Source: Ilumatobacteraceae bacterium (GTDB taxonomy: Bacteria; Actinomycetota; Acidimicrobiia; Acidimicrobiales; Ilumatobacteraceae). Taken from it: DNA of 64,000 bases. The position numbers and the translations under genes were made by a program. The notes below the pieces were generated by a model. The model did no database searches. It had not been told where the DNA came from and was given only the letters and a program-made list of their open reading frames with translations. The DNA is taken from positions 3,249,595-3,313,594 of the forward strand of contig JAWPMO010000001.1 of assembly GCA_033344875.1 (NCBI GenBank), given 5' to 3'. This document shows positions 24,339 through 32,408 of this stretch, piece after piece (position 1 is the first letter of the stretch; each line of letters opens with the position of its first letter).

Positions 24339-26135
24339 TCAGGAGGTGGAGGTGGCGGACAGCCAGGACTCGAACAGGCGGGCGTAGGTGCCGCCGGCTT
24401 CGAGGAGTTGGTCGTGGTGGCCGTCTTCGACCAGGCGGCCCGCTTCGAGGACGAGCACCCGGTCGGCGCGGGCCGCGGTGGAGAGACGGTGCGCGATCGC
24501 GATCGTCGTCCGTCCGGCGGCGAGCTTCTCGAGGGCGTGCGACGTACGCACCTCCGTCAACGCGTCGACCGACGACGTGGCCTCGTCGAGCAGCAGCACG
24601 TCCGGGTCGGCGATCCCGGCCCGGAGCAGGGCGACCAGCTGACGCTCACCGGCGGAGAGCGACTCGCCACGTTCGCCGACGCGGGTGTCGAGTCCGTCGG
24701 GTAGCCCGTCGATCCAGTCGCGCACGTCGAGGTCGTCGACGATGCGCTCGACGTCGACACGCTCGGCATCAGGGCGCGCGAACCGGACGTTGGCGAGCAG
24801 CGTGTCGTCGAACAGGAACGGCTCCTGCGCGACCACCACGAGTCGATGCCGGAGCTCGGCGTCGTCGACCAGGGTCAGCGGGACCCCACCGAGTCGGATC
24901 TCGCCGATGACCGGGTCGGCCATCCGAGCGATCAGCCGACCGAGCGTGGTCTTGCCCGAGCCGGTCGCGCCGATCATGGCGACCTGCTGGCCCGACGGGA
25001 TGTGGACCGAGATGCGTTCGAGCACGACGTCGTCGTCGAGGTTGCGATCGGCACGACTGCGGTACGAGAACGTCACGTCGTCGATGTCGACGTCGAGACC
25101 GCCAGGGGGCAACGCGCGGGGAGTGGTCGGCGGCGGTGGGCCGGCCGGGATGTCGAGCACGGTCAGGACCCGCCGCAACCCGGCGACGGCGTTCTGCATC
25201 TGGTTGAGGACCTCGGTGAACTCCCAGATCGGTTCGAGGAACCGATACGCGAGGAACACGAATCCGATCAGCGCGCCGGCGGTGAGTCCGCCCGCCGGTC
25301 CGACCCACACCCCGATCGCGACGACGGTCGCGATCGTCACGGCGCTGAACAGGTCGCCGGTCGAACCCATCAGCGCGCTGATCACATTGGCGCGCACCTG
25401 CGCTCGTCGGCGGGCACGGACGGCCGCCTTGGTCCGCTTCCGGAAGAGGGAGCCGGCGTCGTAGGCCCGGATCGTCTCGGCGCCGGTCACGAGTTCGCTG
25501 AGCGCCGCCAGCATGTCGCTGTTGCGTTCGCGCACACGGTCGTACGCATCGCGGAGGTGTCGCTGCACGATCTGCAACACGGCGAAGAGCGGCACCGCGA
25601 GGCCGATCACGATCAGCGCGAGCAACCAGTTGTAGGCGAGCATGACGCCCGCGACGATCACCATCAGCGTGCTGTTGATCAGGAGCGAGAGCCCGCCCCA
25701 CCGGAAGAACTCGGCGAGCGTCTCGATGTCGCTGGTGACGCGAGCCACGAGCGAGCCACGGCGCTCCTCGTTGTGGTCGGCCAGGCTGATGCGGTGGATG
25801 TGCGAGACGAGTCGTCCGCGGAGATCGTTGAGCGCATGCTCGCTGCGCGTGCCGAGTCGGACGATCGCCGTTCGCTGACACCACGCCGCCGCGAACTGCG
25901 CGACGACACCGATCAGGGCACACCAGACGACGAATCGGATGTCGACACCCTGCTCCTGGTCGATGATCCCGCGGTCGACGGCCTGCTGCACGACGATCGG
26001 CACCACGACGCGACCGCCGGCGCCGAGCGCGGCGATCAACCAGGTGAGACCGAGCCCCTGGCGGAGGACGGGTGCCTCCTCGAGACCACGCCCGATCGCG
26101 TTCGCCGCGGTGAACCGGCCCATCGGCTCGCTCAT
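24339..26135 (-). CDS. ABC exporter half-transporter (membrane domain plus ATPase), catalytic partner
   Basis: The 598-residue protein has six membrane helices in the first 320 residues and an ATPase domain after 360. Walker A is GATGSGKTT near 388, the signature is LSAGERQ and Walker B is DVLLLDEATSSVD with the catalytic Glu present, followed by IAHRLST. It is a type I (B-family) exporter half. ATG 26135 overlaps the upstream half-transporter stop as ATGA, so the two form a heterodimer. The substrate is unknown; related pairs export drugs or lipids. The hairpin array begins 43 bp after its stop. Confidence 0.92.
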   Translation of the reverse strand: MSEPMGRFTAANAIGRGLEEAPVLRQGLGLTWLIAALGAGGRVVVPIVVQQAVDRGIIDQEQGVDIRFVVWCALIGVVAQFAAAWCQRTAIVRLGTRSEHALNDLRGRLVSHIHRISLADHNEERRGSLVARVTSDIETLAEFFRWGGLSLLINSTLMVIVAGVMLAYNWLLALIVIGLAVPLFAVLQIVQRHLRDAYDRVRERNSDMLAALSELVTGAETIRAYDAGSLFRKRTKAAVRARRRAQVRANVISALMGSTGDLFSAVTIATVVAIGVWVGPAGGLTAGALIGFVFLAYRFLEPIWEFTEVLNQMQNAVAGLRRVLTVLDIPAGPPPPTTPRALPPGGLDVDIDDVTFSYRSRADRNLDDDVVLERISVHIPSGQQVAMIGATGSGKTTLGRLIARMADPVIGEIRLGGVPLTLVDDAELRHRLVVVAQEPFLFDDTLLANVRFARPDAERVDVERIVDDLDVRDWIDGLPDGLDTRVGERGESLSAGERQLVALLRAGIADPDVLLLDEATSSVDALTEVRTSHALEKLAAGRTTIAIAHRLSTAARADRVLVLEAGRLVEDGHHDQLLEAGGTYARLFESWLSATSTS

Positions 26136-27898
26136 GTCGCACCTCCCGCCGGTGCCGCGCGGTCGGCCTCGAACGCTTCGACGAGTGCCCGGTAGTCGGG
26201 CACGGTCTCCATCAGTTCGTCGTGTGTCCCGTGGGCGGCGATGCGCCCGGCCGCGATGTAGACCACGTCGTCCGCCAGCGAGACGGTCGACGGCCGCGAG
26301 GCGACCATGACGACGGTGGCGTCCGCCAGGGAGCCGCGGAGGTTGTTGAGCACCGTGAGTTCGGTCGACGGGTCGAGGGCCGAGGTCGTGTCGTCGAGGA
26401 ACAGCAGGTCGGGGCGTCGGGCGAGGGCTCGCGCCAGCGCGACCCGTTGCCGCTGGCCGCCGCTGAGGGTCACGCCGCGCTCGCCGACGAGGGTGTCGAG
26501 GCCCGCGGGAAGGTCGCGCACGAACTGGTCGGCCGACGACAGCCGGAGCGCCTCCCACACGGCGTCGTCGTCGAGGTCGGCGTCGATCACGATGTTGTCT
26601 CGCACGGTCCCGCCGAACAGGAATGCCTCCTGGAACACGACGGCACGCGTCCCCTCGCGCAGCGAGACCGTGCCTTCGGTGGGGGCGAGGAGTCCCGACA
26701 GGAGGTCGATCAGTGTCGACTTGCCGGAGCCGGTGGGGCCGACGAATGCCGTCACCGTGCCGCGCGCGACCTGGAGGGTGGCGTGTTCGATCACCGGCTG
26801 CGCCTCGCCGGGGAACCGGAAGCTGACCCGATCGAGCTTGAGCGCGGCCGGAGCCGTCGACGTGCCGATCGAACCTTCGGGGTCGAACTCGAGCGGGTCG
26901 TCGGCCGTCTCCCGGATCCGGCGATACCCGGCGTACGAGTGGGGGAGTTCCGACAGGGCGTAGCCGATCAGCCGCAGCGGGAACACGAGCAGGGTGAACA
27001 TGTAGATGAACCCCGACAACTCGCCGACGGTGACCTCGCCGGCGTCGACCCGGTAGGCGCCGAGGACCACGAGCCCGATGTTCGAGAGCGACGGGAGCAC
27101 TTCGAGCACGGCTTCGAAGTTGCCGCGGATCCTGACGGCGAGGACGCGTGCGTCGCGGATCTTCTCGGACATGACCGAGAGCCGTGCGGTCTCGCGCTCC
27201 TGTGCGCCGTACGCCTTGACCAGCTGCACCGCTTCGAAGCTCTCGTGCACGTCGCCGGAGAATTCGCCGATCGCGTCCTGGGCGTCGTCGAAGTGGACCG
27301 TGACCCGGTTCTGGTAGATCACGTTGAGGACCATCAGCACCGGGAACACCGCGACGGCCGCCAGACCCATGATCCAGTCGGTGTAGAGCAACCATGCCCC
27401 GGCCACGACGACCATGACGATCGTGCCGGTCGCGAACGGGATCGGCGCCATCACGCTGACGCTGGTGTCGACGTCGACGCCGGCACGGGCGAGCAGCTGA
27501 CCGTCGGATTGCCGCTGGTGCCAGCTGGCCGGCTGGTCGACCAGTTGGTCGACGACCTGGTCGCTGAGCGAACCGGCCATCCGCCACTGTGCGATCCCGG
27601 CGAACGAGCGCCGCACGACGACGCCGAGGATGCGAACCATCCCGACGCCGAAGATCAAGGCGCAACCGAGCAGCACGGTGCCGGTCGAGACGTCGACGCC
27701 GTCGTCGAGGTCGAAACGCGGCACGATCACGTGGTCGATGTTCCACTGCACCGCGATGCTCGATGCGACCGTGGCGACCGCGAAGAGCAGCGCACCGCCG
27801 ACCGCGATCGCGAAGGGCTTCGGGTGCAGTCGAACCAGCCCGCGGACGAAGATCGCGTACTCGCGCAGATGCACTCGTTCCTCGGATGGTTTCGGCAC
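26132..27898 (-). CDS. ABC exporter half-transporter with degenerate Walker B
   Basis: The 588-residue protein is the first gene of the exporter pair. Six membrane helices precede an ATPase domain with Walker A GPTGSGKST near residue 385 and a canonical LSGGQRQRVALARAL signature. Walker B reads LLFLDDTTSALD: the catalytic Glu is replaced by Asp, and the H-loop His is absent (VASRPSTVS). Such asymmetry is the rule in heterodimeric exporters like TM287/288 and BmrCD, in which one ATP site is non-hydrolysing. GTG 27898 is the start, 134 bp from the divergent AAA ATPase gene. Confidence 0.92.
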   Translation of the reverse strand: MPKPSEERVHLREYAIFVRGLVRLHPKPFAIAVGGALLFAVATVASSIAVQWNIDHVIVPRFDLDDGVDVSTGTVLLGCALIFGVGMVRILGVVVRRSFAGIAQWRMAGSLSDQVVDQLVDQPASWHQRQSDGQLLARAGVDVDTSVSVMAPIPFATGTIVMVVVAGAWLLYTDWIMGLAAVAVFPVLMVLNVIYQNRVTVHFDDAQDAIGEFSGDVHESFEAVQLVKAYGAQERETARLSVMSEKIRDARVLAVRIRGNFEAVLEVLPSLSNIGLVVLGAYRVDAGEVTVGELSGFIYMFTLLVFPLRLIGYALSELPHSYAGYRRIRETADDPLEFDPEGSIGTSTAPAALKLDRVSFRFPGEAQPVIEHATLQVARGTVTAFVGPTGSGKSTLIDLLSGLLAPTEGTVSLREGTRAVVFQEAFLFGGTVRDNIVIDADLDDDAVWEALRLSSADQFVRDLPAGLDTLVGERGVTLSGGQRQRVALARALARRPDLLFLDDTTSALDPSTELTVLNNLRGSLADATVVMVASRPSTVSLADDVVYIAAGRIAAHGTHDELMETVPDYRALVEAFEADRAAPAGGAT

Positions 27899-28019
27899 GG
27901 AACGTTTCTACCAGCGGACCACGATGCGGCCGCGGTGACTTCCGTCGTCGGGTCGGACGGTGACGGCCAGGCGAGCACGGCCAGGCGAGCGGGGGAGCGC
28001 GGCGAGGGCGTGCTGTCGG

Positions 28020-28025
28020 TACTGT
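28020..28025 (+). promoter_or_regulatory. -10 box for the CbbX-like gene (leaderless)
   Basis: TACTGT followed by 7 nt and ATG 28033. Confidence 0.55.
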
Positions 28026-28032
28026 CAGCGGT

Positions 28033-29007
28033 ATGGCGATACCCGGCAGCGGAATCGGCCGTCGTTTGCGACGGGCCGGCACCACGGCGTTCCGTGAGGC
28101 GGAGCGCCGTGTCGACGAGCGGCGCCATGCGATTCCCACCGGTCGATCGGGCCCGCCGCGACCGCTGACGGAGATCCAGGCCGAACTCGATTCGCTCGTC
28201 GGACTCGAGTCGGTGAAGGAGCAGGTGCGCACGCTGATGGCGTTCCTGCAGATCCAACGCGAGCGCCAACGCCGTGGTCTCAGCGAGGTCCCGACCAGCC
28301 AGCACCTGGTGTTCCTCGGCAACCCGGGCACCGGCAAGACGACGATGGCACGGCTCGTCGCCGAGATGTACGGCTCGATCGGATTGCTCGAACGGGGCCA
28401 TCTCGTCGAGGTCGACCGCGCCAACCTGGTCGGTCAGTACGTGGGTCACACGGCGTTCAAGACCAACCGTGCGATCCGCCGGGCGCTCGACGGCGTGTTG
28501 TTCATCGACGAGGCGTACGCCCTCGCACCACCCGGCCCGAAGAGCCTCGACTTCGGTTCGGAGGCGGTCGAGACGCTGATCAAACGGATGGAGGACCATC
28601 GCGACCGCCTCGTCGTCATCGTGGCCGGCTACCCGAAGCTGATGCATCAGTTCCTCGACTCGAACCCGGGGCTGCGATCACGGTTCGCTCGCGAGATCGA
28701 GTTCCCGGACTATTCCAGCGATGAACTCGTGGCGATCACCCGCTCGATGGTGGACGCGGCCGACTATCGGCTGGGCGACGGCGCCGTCGAAGCGCTGCTC
28801 GGGGTGTACGACAGGGCGCACCGGGCCCCTGGCTTCGGCAACGGCCGCTACGCCAGGAACCTCTTCGAACAGGCACTCAACCGTCAGGCGCTCCGTCTCT
28901 CGGAAGGCGACGTGAGTGCGTTGCGCGAGGACGAACTGACGACCCTCGGCGCCGACGACTTCGAGGCGGCGGCACGACTGCTCTCGGCCGGCGCCGGCGC
29001 CGGTTGA
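28033..29007 (+). CDS. CbbX/SpoVK-type AAA+ ATPase
   Basis: The 324-residue protein has an N-terminal basic region and the AAA+ core LVGLESVKEQVRTLMAF. Walker A is GNPGTGKTT at residues 96-104, the pore-loop region is LVGQYVGHT, Walker B is GVLFIDEAYAL and the sensor-2 region includes FGNGRYARNLFEQA. This is the CbxX/CfxQ family (Rubisco activase CbbX, SpoVK and the ATPase part of EccA). No Rubisco, sporulation or type VII secretion genes are nearby, and the EccA TPR half is absent, so its client protein is unknown. Confidence 0.88.
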   Translation: MAIPGSGIGRRLRRAGTTAFREAERRVDERRHAIPTGRSGPPRPLTEIQAELDSLVGLESVKEQVRTLMAFLQIQRERQRRGLSEVPTSQHLVFLGNPGTGKTTMARLVAEMYGSIGLLERGHLVEVDRANLVGQYVGHTAFKTNRAIRRALDGVLFIDEAYALAPPGPKSLDFGSEAVETLIKRMEDHRDRLVVIVAGYPKLMHQFLDSNPGLRSRFAREIEFPDYSSDELVAITRSMVDAADYRLGDGAVEALLGVYDRAHRAPGFGNGRYARNLFEQALNRQALRLSEGDVSALREDELTTLGADDFEAAARLLSAGAGAG

Positions 29008-29107
29008 GCACCGGCCACGCGAGTGCCGGAAGCGACCCCGAGGGTGATCGCATGGTGGCTGTGACACCCTCCGGGCAGAGTCGTGTCCATGCACCTCGAA
29101 CCGGCGG

Positions 29108-29113
29108 TACACT
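29108..29113 (+). promoter_or_regulatory. Probable -10 box of the rpsF operon
   Basis: TACACT, about 100 nt before the rpsF start, leaving a leader of some 90 nt. The -35 region is not distinctive. The rest of 29008-29213 holds no gene. Confidence 0.5.
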
Positions 29114-29147
29114 GTCGCCCGACATATGACCCTGCTCCATCAACCGG

Positions 29148-29192
29148 ATGGGGCCGTCGGTCACCGGTGCGAATCCTCGTGTCGGTGCCCAT
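29148..29192 (+). promoter_or_regulatory. Possible S6:S18-binding leader structure of rpsF
   Basis: The leader contains GCCG, then CACCG at 29162-29166 and a matching CGGTG at 29183-29187 that can form a stem-loop before the ribosome-binding site. Known rpsF leaders bind the S6:S18 pair through a conserved CACCG bulge. The resemblance is partial and no fold was computed. Confidence 0.3.
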
Positions 29193-29213
29193 GTCCGAAG
29201 GGAGATACCACGC

Positions 29214-29543
29214 ATGATGCGTGCTTATGAATTGATGGTCATCATCGACGGCGACGTCGATGACCCCAAGGCCCAGTCGTTCACCAAGATGGTGGTCGAC
29301 GAGATCGAGAAGGCCGGGGGTTCGATCCACGGCAAGCCCAATTGGTGGGGCAAGCGCCCGTTCGCTTACCCGATCAACAAGAAGGAAGCCGGCTACTACC
29401 TCGTGGTCGAGTGCCTCGCCGACGGTGGCGCACTCGATGAGCTCGAGCGTCAGCTCCGCCTCGCAGACGAGATCGTCCGCCACAAGCTCATCCGACTGCC
29501 CGACGCCGAGGCCGAGCGCCGCGGCATGGCGGTCTCGGCCTGA
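29214..29543 (+). CDS. rpsF: Ribosomal protein bS6
   Basis: The 109-residue protein has the S6 core: RAYELMVIIDGDVDD, GGSIHGKPNWWGKRPFAYPI and EAGYYLVVECLA. It binds 16S rRNA with S18 in the platform of the 30S subunit. AGGGAGA lies upstream at 29199-29205. Two consecutive ATG codons (29214 and 29217) make the exact first Met uncertain by one residue. It is first in the rpsF-ssb-rpsR-rplI operon. Confidence 0.96.
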   Translation: MMRAYELMVIIDGDVDDPKAQSFTKMVVDEIEKAGGSIHGKPNWWGKRPFAYPINKKEAGYYLVVECLADGGALDELERQLRLADEIVRHKLIRLPDAEAERRGMAVSA

Positions 29544-29577
29544 CTCCGGTCGGGTCGACCCACGAAGGGAGCCAAGC

Positions 29578-30045
29578 ATGGCAAACGACAACTACGTTCA
29601 GATCATCGGCAATCTCACCCGAGACCCGGAGCTGCGTTACACCACCGGTGGCGTCGCCGTCTGTTCGTTCGGGATCGCGTGGACGCCTCGCCGTCGCAAC
29701 GCGAACGGCGAATGGGAAGACGGCGAGACGTCGTTCTTCAACTGTTCGGCGTGGCGTGATCTCGGCGAGAACATCGCGGCGTCGGTCGCGAAGGGCAACC
29801 GCGTCGTGGTCACCGGATCGGTCCGTTCTCGCGACTGGGAAGACCGTGACGGCAACAAGCGCACGTCCATCGAGATCGATGTCGACGAGTGCTCGCCGAG
29901 CCTGCGTTGGGCGCAAGCCACCATCGAGCGGACCGAACGGTCCGGCGGTGGCGGTGGCGGTGGCTACTCCGGTGGCGGCGGCAACACCAATGCCCCGGCC
30001 AACCGTGCCCCCGATCCTGTTTACGGCGACGAAGAGCCGTTCTGA
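29578..30045 (+). CDS. ssb: Single-stranded DNA-binding protein
   Basis: The 155-residue protein has an N-terminal OB fold (MANDNYVQIIGNLTRDPELR, FNCSAWRDLGENIAASVAKG, VVVTGSVRSRDWED). A Gly-rich, Asn/Pro-containing tail follows, and the acidic tip ends DEEPF, the site that recruits other replication and repair proteins. The tip is close to the usual DDDIPF. The gene is between rpsF and rpsR, the standard place, with AAGGGAG before ATG 29578. Confidence 0.96.
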   Translation: MANDNYVQIIGNLTRDPELRYTTGGVAVCSFGIAWTPRRRNANGEWEDGETSFFNCSAWRDLGENIAASVAKGNRVVVTGSVRSRDWEDRDGNKRTSIEIDVDECSPSLRWAQATIERTERSGGGGGGGYSGGGGNTNAPANRAPDPVYGDEEPF

Positions 30046-30107
30046 TACGTACCCCTCGATTCTGCGTCGTCACCGACCGGATCGTCCTTGGAAGGACCTG
30101 AAACACC

Positions 30108-30560
30108 ATGGCGAAGAAGCCACAACGAGGCCGCGGGAAGCCTGAAAATCCCCGCAAATACAAGAAGAAGACCAGCCCGCTCCTGATCGAGAAGGTCGAG
30201 TACGTCGATTACAAAGACGTCGACCTCCTCAGCCGTTTCATGAGCGACCGGGCCAAGATCCGCAACATGCGGGTCAGCGGCAACAACCGTCAGCAGCAGC
30301 TCGAGATCGCGAACGCGATCAAGATCGCTCGCGAGATGGCACTGCTGCCGTACGCCCGTCGAGTTGCCTCGACCGGCCGTCCGGGCCGTGGCGGCCGCGA
30401 TCGTGACGGAGGCCGCGACGGCGGTCGCCCGTCGCGCGACGAGAGCCGTGACAGCCAGTCCGACAGCAGCAACGAGTCGACCGAGGCAACCGCCGAGGCC
30501 GACACGAGCGTGTCCGACGGCGCCGCAGCCGAGTCGACGACCGACGAGAGCGAGGCCTGA
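30108..30560 (+). CDS. rpsR: Ribosomal protein bS18 with long C-terminal extension
   Basis: The first 85 residues are S18 ([40 protein letters not shown]). They lack Cys, so this is the zinc-free C-minus form. The protein then continues to 150 residues with an Arg/Gly/Asp-rich stretch ([17 protein letters not shown]) and an acidic Ser/Glu/Thr tail, while S18 is normally 75-90 residues. The tail runs without a break to the rplI start region, and its codon use looks like that of neighbouring genes. The role of the extension is unknown. Confidence 0.95.
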   Translation: MAKKPQRGRGKPENPRKYKKKTSPLLIEKVEYVDYKDVDLLSRFMSDRAKIRNMRVSGNNRQQQLEIANAIKIAREMALLPYARRVASTGRPGRGGRDRDGGRDGGRPSRDESRDSQSDSSNESTEATAEADTSVSDGAAAESTTDESEA

Positions 30561-30562
30561 TC

Positions 30563-31012
30563 ATGCAGGTGATTCTCCGCAACGACGTCGACGGTCTCGG
30601 CAAGCGCGGCGACCTCGTCGACGTCGCCGATGGCCACGCGCGCAACTTCCTGTTCCCGAAGGGTCACGCCATGAAGGCGACCGACGGCGCAGTGACCCAG
30701 GCCGCGCGGATGCGTCGGGCTCGCGATCTCAAGGACGCGAGCGACCGCGAGGCAGCCACCACGGTGGCGTCGACGCTGGTGCCGAAGGTCATCCAGGTGT
30801 CGGCCAAGGCCGGCGCCGAGGGCAAGCTGTTCGGTTCGATCACCAACGCCGACATCGTGGCGGCGATCGAGGAACAGACCGGCATCGTGCTCGACCGCAA
30901 GGTCCTGTCACACGACGAGCAGATCAAGACGCTCGGTCAGCACACCGTGACGGCAGCGCTGCACAGCGCCGTGTCGTTCCCGGTGACGATCGAGGTCGTC
31001 GCCGAGGACTGA
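30563..31012 (+). CDS. rplI: Ribosomal protein bL9
   Basis: The 149-residue protein has the L9 N-domain MQVILRNDVDGLGKRGDLVDV with DGHARNFLFPKGHAMKAT, a long connecting helix and the C-domain (GKLFGSITNADIVAAI). It binds 23S rRNA near the L1 stalk. It starts 2 bp after the rpsR stop and is the last gene of the operon. In many bacteria dnaB follows rplI; here it is 18.6 kb away on the other strand. Confidence 0.96.
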   Translation: MQVILRNDVDGLGKRGDLVDVADGHARNFLFPKGHAMKATDGAVTQAARMRRARDLKDASDREAATTVASTLVPKVIQVSAKAGAEGKLFGSITNADIVAAIEEQTGIVLDRKVLSHDEQIKTLGQHTVTAALHSAVSFPVTIEVVAED

Positions 31013-31045
31013 CGTCCCACTCCTGACTCCGCCCGAGCGGAGACA

Positions 31046-31081
31046 CGCCACGGGCCCCGCTGTCGAGCGGGGCCCGTGGCG
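31046..31081 (+). terminator. Strong hairpin terminator after rplI
   Basis: CGCCACGGGCCCCGC (31046-31060) pairs perfectly over 15 bp with GCGGGGCCCGTGGCG (31067-31081) around a TGTCGA loop. There is no T-run, as is common in GC-rich actinobacteria. It lies 33 bp after the rplI stop and could also stop the convergent gene. Confidence 0.82.
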
Positions 31082-31125
31082 CGTGTCGGGGTCGGCGCGG
31101 GGTGCGCCGGAAGCCGATCTGAGGG

Positions 31126-31539
31126 TCAGGAACTGCGGCTGATGCCGGCGCGCTTGAGCGTGGCGGCGGAGACGCCGACCTCGCGCCACGAGCCGTACGA
31201 GATCCCCTTGCGCTCGCCATAGGCGGCCGCGACGCCGACGAAGGCCTCCTCGAGCTCGGTCAGGTCGACGCCCTGGTCCATCTGCTCGAGCTCGGCGGTC
31301 AGGTCACGCCGTTCCTGGATGAGCTGGAGCTCCTCGATCGCGGTCGCCTCGGTCAGCGCCTCCTCGATCTTCTGCAGGCGACTATTGATCGACTCAGGGG
31401 TGCGTTTGCGGCCGCGCTTGGGCTTGCTGCTGCGAAGACCTTCGAGATAATCGCGCACGATTCGGCCCTCGGCTCTGCCGCGTTCGAGCGCGGCCTTGTG
31501 CTCGTCGGTCATTTCCTTTGGTCCTCGTTTGGTGGCCAT
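31126..31539 (-). CDS. Unknown basic coiled-coil protein with AT-hook-like motif
   Basis: The 137-residue protein has a basic N-terminal region containing KPKRGRKRTPE, similar to an AT-hook (Arg-Gly-Arg flanked by Lys/Arg). A coiled-coil-like stretch of about 50 residues follows (RLQKIEEALTEA to ELEQMD). The C-terminal domain ends GISYGSWREVGVSAATLKRAGI, which looks like a small winged or helix-turn-helix element. The combination suggests a nucleoid or regulatory DNA-binding protein, but I do not recognise the family with certainty. A TACACT box lies 7 nt before ATG 31539. Confidence 0.75.
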   Translation of the reverse strand: MATKRGPKEMTDEHKAALERGRAEGRIVRDYLEGLRSSKPKRGRKRTPESINSRLQKIEEALTEATAIEELQLIQERRDLTAELEQMDQGVDLTELEEAFVGVAAAYGERKGISYGSWREVGVSAATLKRAGISRSS

Positions 31540-31546
31540 GTATTGA

Positions 31547-31581
31547 AGTGTACGCGGCTCGGTCTATACGACCAATAGCGT
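31547..31581. promoter_or_regulatory. Divergent overlapping leaderless promoters
   Basis: Minus-strand TACACT at 31547-31552 is 7 nt before ATG 31539. Plus-strand TAGCGT at 31576-31581 is 6 nt before ATG 31588. The two transcripts must compete for overlapping promoter DNA. Confidence 0.6.
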
Positions 31582-31587
31582 GGTGGG

Positions 31588-32394
31588 ATGTTCGATCTGG
31601 AGCAGCACGGGCCCGACACCTTCGTCGGAGCCGGCCCGAAATATCCCTGGGGAGGCCTCTATGGCGGCCAGATCGTCGCACAGGCACTTCGCGCAGCGAC
31701 CTACTCGGTCGACGCCGAATTTCTTCCCCATTCGATCCGCGCGTACTTCATCCGCCCTGGCGATCATGCCGAACCGATCAGGTACGAGGTCGACCGGATC
31801 AGGAACGGACGGAGTTTCACCACCCGCCGAGTCGTCGCACGCCAGGCGATCGGCGCGATCCTCAACGCCGAGTGCTCCTTTCAGCGAGCCGAGGGGTCCG
31901 CAGCCATCCAGACCGTCGACGCCCCGTCGGCCCCGTCGTTCGACGTGGTCGCCGACACGTCGTTCACCGACAGGTTCCACCGTCACACGGTCGACGTCGA
32001 CGCCGACGCATCGGCCGAGCGCACCGGGTCGGGTCGCACGACCGCATGGATGAAGGTGCGCGACGAGATCCCGCGAGGCGAGGCTCCCGGTTCGCTGTTC
32101 GACCAGTGCTGGCTCGCCTACCTGTCCGACGACCTGGCGACCGACGCGGTCCGTCGGGCGTACCTGCACCACGTCGAGGGAGCCGTCGGCGAGGATCTGA
32201 CCGGCGTGAGCCTCGATCACACGGTCTGGTTCCACCGTCCGCTCCGGGCCGACGACTGGCACCTCCACGATGTCACGTGCCATCACTTCGCGGGCGGACG
32301 CGGCTTGGTGGTCGGCCACGTGTTCGACTCGTCGGGACGGCACGCGATGACCTACGCCCAGGAGGTGCTGGTCCGGGTTCGCCGACCGGACTGA
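31588..32394 (+). CDS. tesB: Acyl-CoA thioesterase II (TesB-like, double hotdog)
   Basis: The 268-residue protein hydrolyses acyl-CoA to free acid and CoA. It has the tandem hotdog layout of TesB: FVGAGPKYPWGGLYGGQIVAQAL at the N-terminus, RPGDHAEPIRYEVDRIRNGRSFTTRRV in the first fold and SLDHTVWFHRPLRADDWHL in the second, where the catalytic Asp lies. The usual TesB size is 280-290 residues. It forms a single-gene unit that converges with the LLM oxidoreductase gene. Confidence 0.9.
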   Translation: MFDLEQHGPDTFVGAGPKYPWGGLYGGQIVAQALRAATYSVDAEFLPHSIRAYFIRPGDHAEPIRYEVDRIRNGRSFTTRRVVARQAIGAILNAECSFQRAEGSAAIQTVDAPSAPSFDVVADTSFTDRFHRHTVDVDADASAERTGSGRTTAWMKVRDEIPRGEAPGSLFDQCWLAYLSDDLATDAVRRAYLHHVEGAVGEDLTGVSLDHTVWFHRPLRADDWHLHDVTCHHFAGGRGLVVGHVFDSSGRHAMTYAQEVLVRVRRPD

Positions 32395-32408
32395 CCGGAC
32401 GGCGGCGA

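Noticed and set aside
24339-28424. Single 1,361-codon minus-strand frame spanning both ABC genes
   Set aside because: The two half-transporters lie in different frames; the long frame is one of them extended through the noncoding frame of the other and through the AAA ATPase.
29150-29190. T-arm-like GGTGCGAATCC in the rpsF leader as part of a tRNA
   Set aside because: The flanking stems do not pair as a T-arm, and no anticodon or acceptor stem can be drawn.
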